DNA of 64,000 nucleotides. Origin: Opisthocomus hoazin (lineage: Eukaryota; Chordata; Aves; Opisthocomiformes; Opisthocomidae). The stretch lies in the NCBI RefSeq assembly GCF_030867145.1, contig NC_134431.1, positions 10,059,089 through 10,123,088 on the forward strand, in the 5' to 3' direction. The notes under the pieces are model-generated. The model was not told where the DNA came from, made no database searches, and was given only the letters and a program-made list of their open reading frames with translations. A program made the position numbers and the translations under genes. Of the stretch, positions 11,388-24,700 are shown piece by piece (the stretch's first letter is position 1; every line of letters begins with the position of its first letter).

Positions 11388-14081
11388 ATCTTTCGATGTT
11401 TATGAGTGGTTTCAGGTTCTAGCTAATGCCTTGAGTATTGTATAGGCGTCAGTTATTTGTACTAGTGTTTGTCTTGAAAAGGCTGAAGTGGCTGACCCCT
11501 GATCACATGGAAAAATCACCTGCAATACTGGCAGCTCTTTGTTTCTCTATCCGCTGAAACAGCCTTTATAAGTTGTTAGCCTCATCTTTCTAAATTATGG
11601 TGATTTTTATTGGATAGTTAGGATTTTGTAAGCCTGTTATAGAGTAGAAGGCATCTTACACTGTAAAAGCACTGTAAAACCCTTTTATAATCCCCAAATA
11701 ACCTATAATTAAATGTGCAATGATGGACAGTGAGTTCTTATAGCCTAGTGAAATACTTCACACAAATCAACTACAGTATCATAAACTTCCCGGGTAGCTG
11801 AAAAAATGCAGGCAAAATTCTAGTCTGTTTTGTCAGACTGTTCTTTGAAGTTGCTAAAGTATGAGCTAAATGGTTTTTAAAAAGAAAACCTAATATATAT
11901 TTGTATATATAAACCTGTAAGGTATAATCTTGTAAGTTACTACCTAGTGTCTAAAATTACCAGAAATGTGTAAAGTGGAATTTTTTAATGCCTTCTTTTC
12001 TTTGGTTCTGCCTGAATTCAATCTAATGAACTCTGAAATAGTTCTGGATTGGTGATAACTTATAGGATGTAGATTCAAACTTTGATCTCAATACAAAAAC
12101 GTGAAATTGATGTGTTGGTGAGGGAGAGAAAAACATGGTGATGATGTAGCAATGTATGTAGAAACAAGCATTGTATTCACTCAGGTTAAAAGTGATACAT
12201 TCATTGGAAAAGTTTTCATTCCATTGCAATTCAATTCTCTCCCTGATAATAAATTTCTGTTCAGCTGTGGCGAAAGACTCCATGCCCAGGTACTCAGCTG
12301 CTTGAGTGTTTTGGGGATAAACCTTGAGGAGCAGTGTGTTCTACAGGTTTCAGCTTTCTATTTCAAGTAGAGATATAGCTTACTGATTCCTTAAAATTTC
12401 TTTTTTGTTAGGCATTGCAGCTTTTCCTTCCTCCACCTTTAGAAACAGTCATGGAAAGAAGCACTCGCACATGATCCTGTTGAGTACATCTTTTCTTTGT
12501 TGCTAGATTAATGGCTCCAGAGGCCAGGTATTTCTGAGGTAGTTTTGGTCATCAGATCATAGCTACACTTGTAACTGCAAAGCCTTTGCAAAGAAGAGTG
12601 GGTGGGAAGGTTACCATCTCACAGACGCATATAGTAAGCTGTGCTTAAACTCGCGATACTTGGTTTCTTCTGAGGTTGGAAGTCTTTTGGGTTCCCAGAA
12701 GGTACATGAGGGCTGGACTCTTCCAGTTTATTGAAAGGCTGGGGAAGGGTATGTGATGGATTCCCGTGAGGTGTGCTTCAGATGCTTTCTTGGGTCCTTC
12801 TTTAGTCCGTTTAGATATGACGGAGCAGCCGGACTGCTGAAGAAGTTGGGCGGTTGGTCTCTGTGCTGAGAATACGCAGGTTAGGAGCTAGGGATGTGTC
12901 TGCAGCGGGGTGTTTTTTTTTTTTTGTCTGGTGGTGGAATGAGCACAGCTGAAGTCTATTCGAAATTGGATCAGTTTTCAAAACCTTATTGTTTCAGGCA
13001 CTGGGATGTGACCTCAAGTCTCCACAGATTTTTGTGAATAATGGCTGAATTGTCTATCCTGAATATTATTCTAACCAGAGATGTTTGAAGAACAGTTTCT
13101 TCAAGCTGAACACTGATGGTTATAACTCTTAATGGAGAGAGATCTGGGCAGAGAGCAGTCTGAGCTGTACCGCTGTGAGCTGCTGGGGTGCTCTGCTGGA
13201 AATGTAGACAGTGAACACGTGATATCATTTTCAGAGACTTCCCTTCTTGGGGGGGGGGGGGGGATGGATTACTAGGGGTCAGTATACTGTTCTTCTCTGC
13301 ATTTGGGTGATAGTTGACTAGAAAACCACCTTCGTGTGCATTTTGGAGCTGAAATTCCATGCTCCCTAAAACCAGGTGATGGCAAATAAATGAAGGGTAT
13401 TGCCTTGCTTTAGAAGCAACGTGCTGGTAGGCAGAGTTTTCTGAGAAGAATTCCAGCTTCCTTTCCAGCACGACCTAGCAGATCCTGATGTTACTGACTT
13501 CAAAATAAAAAATTTTGGTGTCTGCTCAAAATGTGTGGATTAGAAAATGTTCAACTTCAGTTACTTTGAAGGGCATTGCACTTCAGCAGGAGAGGAGAAT
13601 TAGCTTTTTTATTGCACTGCAAGACTTTATAGTCTTTTCCAGGCAATTATTATTGTTGTAGTATTGTTGTAGTATGTGAAAATTTTGGGTGTTTCTGGTG
13701 ATGCTCCTGGGAATGAAGGTTAGTGATTATAAAATTATTACCCTGAAGTCTTATTCTACATATTTTTTGTCTTTGTTTTATAACTTCTTGGAGCTCCTTT
13801 AGATAGATGCCCTAATACCCTTTTCACTGGTACAATGCACCCAGTGCCTAACTTCTGCAAATTTAGTAGTCAAATATAGGATTTGTTTTGAGTATAATCT
13901 ACTTATAGGTGTTCTAAACTAATGAGATCTGAACTAATTTTGCTGTCTAGTAAAAACAAAGTTATCCAACCAGTAGTATGATAAGCCTGACATGTTTATG
14001 ATGTTTTTTCAAAGTAAAAATACTACCGATGATAGATTTGTTGGTGTGTCTGTTGTTTCCAGAAGCTTCTTTCCTCTTATT

Positions 14082-14109
14082 TAATAAATAAATTAATAAA
14101 TAAATAAAT
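14082..14109 (+). repeat. (AAAT)n-like microsatellite
   Basis: A run of about 28 bp of interrupted taaa units (taataaataaattaataaat and so on) lies in intron 2. Confidence 0.8.
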
Positions 14110-15439
14110 CTTTGTGTCCATGAATGTATTAACCTAGGTTCTTCTCTTAGGTTTGTTTGTCAGTAACTAGCTAAAAACTTCACTCTGACTCATTGCTGCT
14201 CCTCCTACATTTGGAAGTCCATTCACAGGTTCAGAATTTTAAGCTTACAGGGCACTAGTGGAGCTGTGTTGCTACTAATAGCTCCCTGGTGCTGTCTGGA
14301 GCAGTGATTTCTCTTCATCTGTAAATTATGAAAGAATAAGCCTCCTTTTGCTGCCCTAATAAAATCTACAGGTGACCGGTGTATGTGTGCATGTGTTTGC
14401 GCCTTTGTGAGTAAAATGTATTGGCTGTAAAATTTATTTTTAATAAATAAATTCATATGTGGATCGTAAGCGGATATGGGCAGCTGAGGTCTGGCAGCAA
14501 CGACAGCCTTAAAGCTGGCAACCTGTTAGTGTATATTTAGGTTTAACTGTCTGAACACGAAGATAATGTTGCATCCATGTGTAAGAGAAATCTAATACTA
14601 ATTTGTTGGTGGAGGAAAGACCTGTCACAATACTTCACACTGACGGGTGCAAGTTGGTCGCTTGGAGGTGCTTCTTAAATGGACATAGATGCCTATGAGT
14701 GCTTTCAACACTGGTTTCCGGTGTTGCAAGGCCAAATAACTCTAAACTGATGCTTCAGCTGTGACTGAGGCACCTTCTGGCTTATATAGAAGTAACCTGC
14801 AAAACGCACGTAGCTCATGAAGTTTATGAACTCTTAAACCTTCCCTTTTCCCAGTCAGCTACTCTGGCGTTTTCTGCTGGACAGCAGTTGTGTTCCCCTC
14901 ATAAATGGTTAGGCCTTCTTCTTGGTGATCCTCTGGGGAAAAAAGTATATGATGATAATAAAGGGTGCATGCTGTAAATAGTTGTTTTGTAAAGACTGCA
15001 TTTGTTGTTTGCCCTTCGAAGTTAAAAATTTTCACTTCAAATGGTAGAATGCATGAAATGTCATCTGCTCATGAAAGGTGCTCTTTGTTTACTGTATAAG
15101 CAGTGACTGTCAATTCGAGTAACTGGGTTTGCTTTGTATGTGGCTTCAGTGATGGGGAAAACAGATGGGTAGTTGATCTTAAATGAGCAAGCATAAATAA
15201 AGATTCTATACTACTTTTATAAATGAAAGAAATGTGAAACCTAAATGATAGGGCATATAGATTAAAATATGCCCTTAAAACTGGATGTGTAAGTGACCTA
15301 TTGCATACAAAATGGAAACAATGGATGCTTGATTGAATGCTTTTTCCCCTTTTTGCTGATGAAGACATAATTTCAATAGATTGTTAGTTAAAGAATGCTA
15401 AATATTTAGTATAATCTCTTTTTCTCCTTTACATTTTAG

Positions 15440-15716
15440 GTCAGCAATTTGGCTTCATCACAGTGAGTCTGCCTGCATTCAAAGCTGTTTACCTACAGTA
15501 ATTTGCTCTGGTTGGAAGTGAACATGTCTCAAGTTCAAATTCAGAATCCTTCTACTGCCCTTGCAGGGAGCCAAATATTGAATAAAAACCCGTCTCTTTC
15601 GCAGCCCTTGAGTATTCCTTCTACTGCTAGTTCTTTGCCCTCTGAAAATGCAGGTAGACCTATCCAAAACTCTGCTTTACCCTCTGCATCAGTTACATCC
15701 ACCAATGCAGCTGCAG
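15440..15716 (+). CDS. STAU1: STAU1 exon 3: start codon, residues 1-64
   Basis: The acceptor is acattttag|GTCAGC and the donor is GCTGCAG|GTACGA. The first 84 nt are 5'UTR without an ATG, and the start codon is at 15524. The encoded Ser/Pro/Asn-rich leader contains [17 protein letters not shown], as in mammalian STAU1. The exon leaves in phase 1. The exon-3 phase allows splicing either to exon 4 (including dsRBD1) or directly to exon 6, as in mammals, because exons 4 and 5 together are 282 nt (94 codons). Confidence 0.9.
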
Positions 15717-18700
15717 GTACGATTGAGTGTCTGTTAATCAGTATCTATGTTCTCAGCATTTATAGTTTGGCATGATACCTTCCTGATGCCTTGCACCTGT
15801 AAATACTTAACTAAGTACAGTAGCTTGTAATGCTTTCTCCCTATTGAATGAAATCTGTTTGAGACAGAGAGAAGCATCTAAAAGTGTACAACATTGAATT
15901 TTTAAAACATGGCTATCCATCTTTACCACAAGTAGCATGTTTCAAATATAAAAAATGTGTTTGAAATAGTTTGCTTAGTTCTGTCATCTTTAGTTCTTTT
16001 GTGACTGATTTAATGACAAATGTATTGTGCTAATAAAATGTAGTAGAGTGAATAAAAGATGATAAATAAAAAAATAATAATAAGGAAAAATGGGAGAAGG
16101 AAAAGCAAATTAAATGACATTTTGAAGTTATTCAAAGCAAGCGACCATGTTGAATACTTAGATTTACTCCTTGAAATGTACTGCACAAGAAGCAAGCTAA
16201 ATGCAGGAGTCTTCTAACTTCGTACTTCTGGCTTGCATTCGAACATTACATTTAATGATGTTATGGTTTAGGCATGCGCATTGCTGGGAATCCCAGAGTT
16301 CAGTAGATTGTGGCCAGTTTGGCTAATGAGCAGAGCTGTCCATTCCAGCAGATTTTTATGAGAAGTGGTGTATTGCAGACAACTACGTGCTAAGCCCATG
16401 AGACTTTTCTTTTTAATTTAAAGACTGTAGTAGAGTTCATAGCTGCCTGTTCATTTATCTGTTTTTATGTAATCTTTCAGTTCCTTCAAACATGGCAAAC
16501 CCCAAAGAGAAAACCCCAATGTGTCTTGTGAATGAGTTAGCCCGTTTCAACAAGATCCAGCCTGAGTATAAGCTTTTGAGTGAGCAAGGTCCAGCTCATT
16601 CTAAGGTAAATGTCCATATGAGTTCCTTATTGCTGCCGTTCACGCGCTCTCACTTTCATAAGGGGAAAGGCAAAGTGTGTGCTTTTGGTGCAAGATAATA
16701 TGGAATAATAGAGAGGGATGGGAAGCTCACCCAAGTACCAATGGTAGGGAAGCGGGCAGCTGTTTCATGTGTACTAAAAAGTTGGTTTCCCAAAGTACAG
16801 AAAGGTTGAACTTACCCGTTACCTAAAACTACTTACCTTTTTTGAGGAGTTATTTATGTCAGCTCCGTTATGAGATGCTTGGCTTTGACTTTCATTTAAT
16901 AAAGCAAAGTTTGTCCTTTGCACTCTTTGCTAAAAAAAATTGTATTAAATATGCATGATCTTTATACAGTCATTTTCTAGGATGAAGTTTAGCTTTTGTT
17001 CAACATCTTGCCTGTTCTTCAAATTTTCTGTGTTTTTCCTGTGGTGCATTTTAGGATTTTGAGATTAATCCAACCAACTTTGAAAGATTAAAATAGTTTC
17101 TTAGTCCAAATTATCCTGTGAGATGCAGGAAGATTTATGGCAATTACATTTCTTTAGGAAAAGTGCTGCATAAGGAGTTGTAGTGCTTTTGTGTCTATGT
17201 AGTTGGCAAGGTACAAATCTGTATTTGTTGATATGCCCAGAAGAAGTTCTGCTACTTAAAACTGAGTTGTTCTCTCATGTGCACATCGTAACTGAACGTT
17301 GCTTTGCTGTTGCTCTGTTTTGGTTGTAAATAAAACAAACTTTTCTATCCTAATTGCCCGATATTTGGAAAACAAGGATCTTGGTGTATCTTCTTTAATG
17401 CCTGAAGTACAGTATGATTAACCAGCGCTGAACTTTTGTCTGTTCTGGAACGGTTACTTTAGCAGAAGAATCTTTAGTTCTCCACAGTGGGCATGTGGGA
17501 ACGCCTCGGGGAGAGCAGCGTGTGCTACGCACCCCGTATCGCGGCACGTGTGTTACAGTGTGTCAGAATCTCGGTAGTACACAATTCCTTTGGTGTTCTG
17601 CTTGTATGCAGAGAGATAGTTTTTCAGGAATACAGCAAACATTCAAGCAGTTTGTGTTACCTCAGAGAACACTGAAGAAGGGAGTTTTAGCATTATTAAA
17701 CTTATCAGTCCTCATCGAAGTTCTTTATTGTATGAGAACAGAGGTCAAGGCATACAAGGAAAATCAGCCTGGGATGTGTCTACTTAATCTGGCATCATCT
17801 CCTTAAGGTGTTTCCTAGAACAGTGTTTGTTGGATGTTAGAGGAATTGCCTTGGAACTGAATAATATTGAGAACTAAAATCTTTTGTCCAAAATGTGTAA
17901 GGTCAGCTTCAGTGTGCGAAGGAGGCAAGGTCTGCATTTTAAAAAGTATTGGAATAACATTCAGAACATCTGTTTGCTGGTGTTTCCATTCTGATTGAAA
18001 TTAAACTTCATTTAATTACCGGGGAGACCTTGGCTTGCTGTTGTCTGATTAATTTGTGAAAATTTAGGGCAATATATATCCTTCCTTAGACCACATACTT
18101 AAAAAGAAGTGCCACAGAGCTTTGCTCTGTAATCAAATAGTCTTGTGCTCACCTGTGGGCATGTAGAAGCTTTTATGGTGTGACGTGAACTTATCTTTCT
18201 TTGAACTGCTGAAAAATATTGTTTAAAAAAAAAAAACACCACAGTACTAAAGCAAGAATTGAGTGATGTGGAATAAAAAAGTCTGAATTTCAAGGCTGCT
18301 GTTCAGAGTAATGTTGGCATACCAGCTATTCATGTAGCTGTCACCTCTATACAGGTGTCTTTTGGGTTTTTAGCCTCTGTGATCTCCTGCAGTATGCAGG
18401 ATAGTTGCTAGCTACAGTAACTGTGAATTGTGAAATTCTTAGTTCAGTAATCGGGGAAATCCTATCCATGTCCAAAGTGTTTAAAATCTGGAGGTGAGAT
18501 GGCTGTTGAGGAAAGCTTTGATTACTGTGTTCTCAACTTCTGAATCACTAAAAGACTCATTGTTTTGTGTAAGAGGGTCTAACAAATTATGTGAATTCTG
18601 GAGCTGCTTGTAGTAAAATTAACGTTTTCTCTTTTTAAGGTGTTTACAGTGCAACTGACTCTTGGGGATCAGCACTGGGATGCTGAAGGAACTAGCATTA

Positions 18701-21700
18701 AAAAAGCGCAGCACGCGGCAGCTGCCAAAGCTTTGGAAGGGACAAAATTCCCTAAGCCTACGGCTCGTCCATCTCGTAGTGAAGGCAAGAATCCAGGTAG
18801 AAACCACAACAAACTGATGTTAAAAAGAATCAAACAAACAAAAAAACACCTTTCCAGCTTTACTAATTTTAAAGTTGCGTAAGCATGAATAAAAACAATG
18901 ATTCTGCGTATTGAACAATGACAATTGTCAGGTTTTGTGAGAATATAATCTTGATTTAATCTTTGATTGTTGTAGGCAACATAAAAAAAAAAATCATCCC
19001 ATTAACAAGTTAAACTATAGGGGTTTTCCATCAAGTCATTCAGGCTTGAAGAACCCACTGTTTAACTTACTGTTTTGTATTGTAGCACTTGATGGAATCC
19101 TGGAAAAGATGTTTATCTTACTCTTTAAAAAAAAAAAAACACCTAAGTAAAAAAAATTCAAGCAAAAAAAAACACATGAGGAATTCGGTCACAGCAAAGA
19201 ATAATCTTTTGCGTGGGCAGATGAATGTGTTTTGTAATTCTGATAGGATAATTCAAAATCTTGACAATAAAGATTTCTGTGGAAATAAAAGTTCAACAAC
19301 AACAACAAACACACACCCCCCCCAGCTGTTAAATTTGTGTTGAAGGATTGGTTCAGAACTTTGGAATTTGCATCATTTGTACTTCTTTAAAGAGAAATAG
19401 ATGTTGATTTGTATAAAAGCATTTAAGGTATAGTTAGCTATGTTTGGGGAACTTCTTACTTTGCTAAGATTGCTTTTAAGATATATTTAAAATGTAAGAT
19501 TAAGGATGAACTAGCTTCACAGCTGCACATGTGATTGTTTTGTATTTAGTCACTTGACTGCAAAGCTATTAGGATAGCATTAGTGTGTTCAACAAAGGTT
19601 AAAATTTATCTTTCATGCCACTTATGTTCTGATAGCATCTAAATTCTTTCTTTGGAAAGATTTTGTACAGTCAAGAGTGAAAATACTAGAAGCTAGCAAT
19701 TACTTATTTTGTCTGTGAATCATTCCAGAATTTCATTTTCTTTCAGCAATTGCCTTATAACAAAACACTGTTACGCTAGGGTACACGCTGATTTTTGAGC
19801 CAGTGAGGCCTGTGGTAGAAGAAATGACCGTTTACATGACTGTTCTTCCTCAAATGTGAATATTCAGTGAGTCAGTTCTTCATCTACACAATATCTGCAC
19901 TGAGAGAAATGTTTATAGCCCTCAGTAGAAATATACCTTCCTTTTGAAAAAGCCAGTTGCAACTTGAAAGTGGAGACTCATAAAAACCCTTCTTAGGTCA
20001 TTGAGTATAAGAAGAAACGTTTGATCGTTCTCAGTAAACAACAGAAGCAGAAGAAAGGTAGCATGTCTGTTAATTGAATTTAAAAGTATTTTTTGAGAAG
20101 ACAAATTTTTTCTGCGGACCACATTGTTAGATATGCTGTAAAAATAAATAAATTGATAGCTTTCTAAGTTTAAAACAAAATTAAAAAAAAAACCCACAAA
20201 AAAAAGCCCCCAGCAAATTCACTTTTTTGTAATGGGGTTTATCGCAACTGTACTAGGCTGCTAATTTAATATGCATCAAATGGACTTATTTTCTTTGTGT
20301 TCATTAGCATTTCTATTGAGAATTCATTCATTGAAGATGCTGCGTATGGCAAAACTTTGAGCTTATTTTTCGCTGCTTTGAGACCACATAAAAGCTCAGA
20401 TTGTTTCCATTCCTTGTGACAGTTGGACAACTCTATATTCTTTTTTGTTTAGACAGTGTAACCCCCACAGTGGAGTTAAATGCACTTTGCATGAAGCTGG
20501 GAAAGAAACCTATGTACAAACCTATCGATCCTTATACGGGGGTGAGATCCACTTATAATTATACTATGAGAGGTGGTACTTATCCTCCACGGTATGTATT
20601 GTTTAATTTTTTGGTTTTGCAGTCTCGTATCTTTGAACTTGTATTCTCGTCATCCGAGTGCTTTGATACTTTCTGCTGAAAACTAGCTAAAAATACAACG
20701 TCCCTTAAAGAGATATTCAGCTTGAAACATAGCCAGCTTATGAGGCAAAAGGCTTTGATAACTAGACCCCATTAATATCTGTAATTAGTCTTATTTAAGG
20801 TTTTTTTTCTTTGGGGTTGGAGGGGGAAGGGGAGGAAGAAGGGAACTGAACCAAATGATGAAGTGTTTTTGAGGGCATTCGGATATAGCCAGCTTCGTGG
20901 AGCAAATAGCTAAATATTAGCTAAACATTTCTTGCATTTCCCTTCTGTGTAAAAGCAAAAGGGAAGAAAACAGTTTGATGCTTTTTCTAAAGCTATTTAA
21001 ATTAAAGCTTCAGTTTAAAGAATTTTATGTGGGCATAGGAGTTGACAATTCAGAACTTACTGGCCTGCCAAGTCTATAAAAGCGTGGTCACCTTGTCTGT
21101 CTCTGGTCTAGTTGGTTAGAAATGTGTTCATATTGTAGTACAAGAAATGCTGATACTCTGTTTCAAAGGTCTCTCCCTCTTTCAGACTTTAAATCAAAAT
21201 TTAGCTTTTTAATACCATTTTAATTGCTTCAGTGCTGAGCCATGGTTGCTGATATCCAAGAGATTCATCCACGTATTCTGTTTACTTTGTAGGCCAAACT
21301 CTTTGCCTATGTACATCTCTCTCTTTGCAGGTACTTCTACCCATTTCCCGTTGGGCCCTTACTGTACCAAGTGGAGCTTTCAATCGGCGGGCAGCAGTTT
21401 CATGGGAAAGGAAGAACAAGACAAGCTGCTAAGCATGACGCAGCTGCCAAAGCACTGAAAGTTCTACAGAATGAGCCCTTACCTGAGAAACCAGAGGTGG
21501 GAATTAATCTTAGTGTTGTAAGCATAAATTGCTAAGATCAGCTGAGATACTGTGTAGATTTTTTTCTGAATTGAGAGGAAGATGACAGTTGGGAAATTTA
21601 ATTCTATGTAGTAGTATTGACCTACTGGTGTCAATAGAAACACTTTGATTTAAAAACATGAATTTCTATGGAACTAAAGTTTTCCCAAATGAAGTTACAC

Positions 21701-24700
21701 TAATTCTTTTGCTGTCGTATTTTTTCACAGCAATGCTATAGACCTCTGTCAGATATGAGCACTGGAAGCATAGATAGGAACTAATATCTTGTCAGGTACA
21801 GATCAAACTTCTGAAGAAGTGTGTAAATGGGCTACTTGCATTCCAGTATGGGCAATATAGAAATCAGACATGGGTTTGCTTTCTGGGCAAAATTCCTACA
21901 TGATTTTGGAAAGAACCATGGAAGTTCTAGAAGAGCAGAAAGTTCATGGAAGTAGTAAACTCATACACACATTTTTATATCAACATAAGAAGCAAATTTT
22001 TATCCCTCCATATATTTATGGCTGCCCAGCACTTTCCATTCCAAGACCCTGTTATTGGTTTTTTCATGCTTTTTTGTTAAGTTGCTTAGGCAGAAGGTCT
22101 CATTGTGCGCACATGAGTTACTCAGAGCTCCTGGGGCTGGCTGACTGCGTGCACCCTCTGTGTATGTGCTGGCTGACTGCTTTGGCCAAAGACTACTACG
22201 ACATGTGTATTCAGTCTTTCCTCTATGGTCTTATTATACTGGTCCTAGTTATGAGGGCTTGACGTTGGAACTAAGAGCAAGACATCTATTGATGTACTCC
22301 ATGCTGGCATCTAGATTGTGTTGAGGAGGAGGCCATGCAAACAAACCTAGAAGCAAGAGGTGAGGAACTGGAAGCGGAGGTTAGACTGATAAGTTACGAT
22401 CCAAGGAGCACGCTTGCTGGATACAGAGCCTGGCTATGTGCTGAGAAAGAAGGAAAATGAAGAATTGGGCAAGAAGGTAACAAAGGATCTCAGACCGGGA
22501 AAAAAAAGATATCTAGGAACTATCAGGAATGGCAGAGCAAGAGGACTGAGGAAATGTGGTGTGAAGCCATGGGACATTGAGTTAAAACTTCTGAGTGTGT
22601 TTGTGAGAAAGAGCATTGCCCAGATAATTAGGCAAAAACACTGTATCTGATGGTTCAGGGAAGAGGCCTCACGGATGGTAGTGGTTCAGGTAACAGAAAG
22701 CTGTCCTGGAGGAATGTGGATTACTGAATGATGGTGGCTACTAAGAGTCAAGGGTTTACAAATGCTATTAGGAAGAAGAGAGTGATGCTGGGAATCGAAG
22801 CTGAAAGAGTGGAGATGAGTTCTGCGCTGACATCTAGAACTGGTGACAGGGTGAGTGTGGTCAGGGACAAGCTGGAGGTCTTCATGCAGGAGAGATCAAG
22901 CCTGAGGGGGATGTTCCCCTTCAGTGCAGGGGAGCCCTGGGTTCCTGAGCGTTCTCGTTCTGTGGCAGTGATGCACAACACACTCTTTCTGCACTCACCC
23001 TTGTAAAAATGACTGCTGTCATTGGCCGTGTTTCCAGCTCAGGTAGCAAAGCTCTGCGTGCTTGACCCAAGGAGTTCAACTCCACAGAAAATAATAGGAT
23101 CACATGTAGCTGAGTTATTTTCTGTCCACTTTTTTAGAAATGCTTCTATACAAGTGACTTTATGAATATTTGTAGAGTTGTGTTTAAAGTTGAGTGATGT
23201 GAGGTCTTCAGAGCAAACACTGCAGTTGTCTTTATGTGACCATGTATTCATTTCTGTAGGATGTCTCATTCAGTGCAAGGGGTGTAAATTGAGGGGTGAA
23301 GGAAGTAAATCTTCAGAGTCTCCTTTTTCTTTTTTTTTTCTAAGGACATGATAAGGGGAATACAATTGTGAATGATACAAGAGATTGCAAGAAGGGAGAA
23401 TTATTTTATTAATAAAAAACATTTACGAGCTTGCTGGGAGCAGGCTGAATGCTGTCTTGACCCTGCTACGCTTGTGCTGGGCGAGTCAGTTAAACTTTCA
23501 GGAAATACGTATTTTTTGTTTTGTTTTTCTATTTGTTTCACGTGTCTACGAAGTGAACAGTAAGACATGCAGCTATGCTGAAGGAGAGCAATCCTTTGAA
23601 CAGATAGTACTGTTTTACAATAAGCACTCGGATAAATCAGATCTTAATTTAAAGTTTAGTACTTAAATGCGAAGTTTGTTAATATTTCTGGTTTTCAAAT
23701 ATTGTAGTTATAGGAATGTCTGAGGGAGTTGCTGTTTTTGTAACAGTGTTTTGCACTAGAGAAGATGAAGATCAAATAAGGAAGATTTTACCATGAAGTG
23801 ATCACTGTTCATTCTTATATTCAGTGAGGAAAGGTCCTGGAAGGACACAGTAGCGTGAGATCATAAGAGATCCTATGAGAATGCGCGTACACAATGGAGG
23901 CAAACTAAGGTTTCACAAGCAGATGTAATCCTGATACTTCCTACCTGTCATTTGATGTTGCCATTAATTTTCCTTTTAAATGTAATTATTTTGTGTATCC
24001 CATTTGTGTGTGTGCGTGTATGTGCAAACAGAATATGCTGAAGCTTGAACTCTCATTTTTTTGGTTGTGGTTTTTTATAATTTTGTGACTTATTTAATTA
24101 TTATTTTTATTTTACAAATTTTTGAATTTACAAGATTTTACTCTTGTATTTTTAAATTAGAAAATACTCAGTGCTTAACAAGAAATCATGGAATAAAATC
24201 ATTAGACTTTCAGGGTAAAAATGACCATTTCCCACACCTTCTCAGACTGCAAATCTAGAAGCAACTGGCAGGAGAAAAATCTCATACTAGCTCTCAGCTG
24301 GACAAAGCCCTGCCTGAACAACCCAATTTCATTTTAAAGTCTGCTCTGCTTTGAGTGGGTGGCTGCAGTGGGCTGGAAGGGTCCTTTTGAGGTCTCCTAA
24401 ATTAGTCTGGAATTAAGACATACTGACAAAGTTGCAGTACGGGGTTATTTTGCATATTCAAAGACAGAGATGATAAAGCATCGATTTAAAGCTTAGAAAA
24501 CATAGAAAGCTATGCTTTCTAGCACAATTCTTAGAAGTGCTAACTTTTGCCTGAAAAATACTAAAACCAGAATTGCTTCTATGTTGTTTTGCCAATTTAT
24601 TTGGTAAATATCAGCTGCTCTTTATACCCTTAACATGGAAGAAACTAGTGGAACCGATAGCTGTGTTGGAATCAATGCAGTTCTCAGCAGCAGCTCCACT

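Larger units (their letters stand above)
10762..15439. other. STAU1: STAU1 intron 2
   Basis: An intron of about 4.7 kb. Apart from the palindrome at 11356, a 15-G run at 13249-13263 and an AAAT-type microsatellite at about 14082-14109, I see no gene or recognisable element. Confidence 0.55.

Noticed and set aside
22414-23006. Two plus-strand open frames of 78 and 92 codons in STAU1 intron 7
   Set aside because: They have no splice context, poly(A) signal or known motif. They could be part of an old unrecognised repeat, but I cannot support that.
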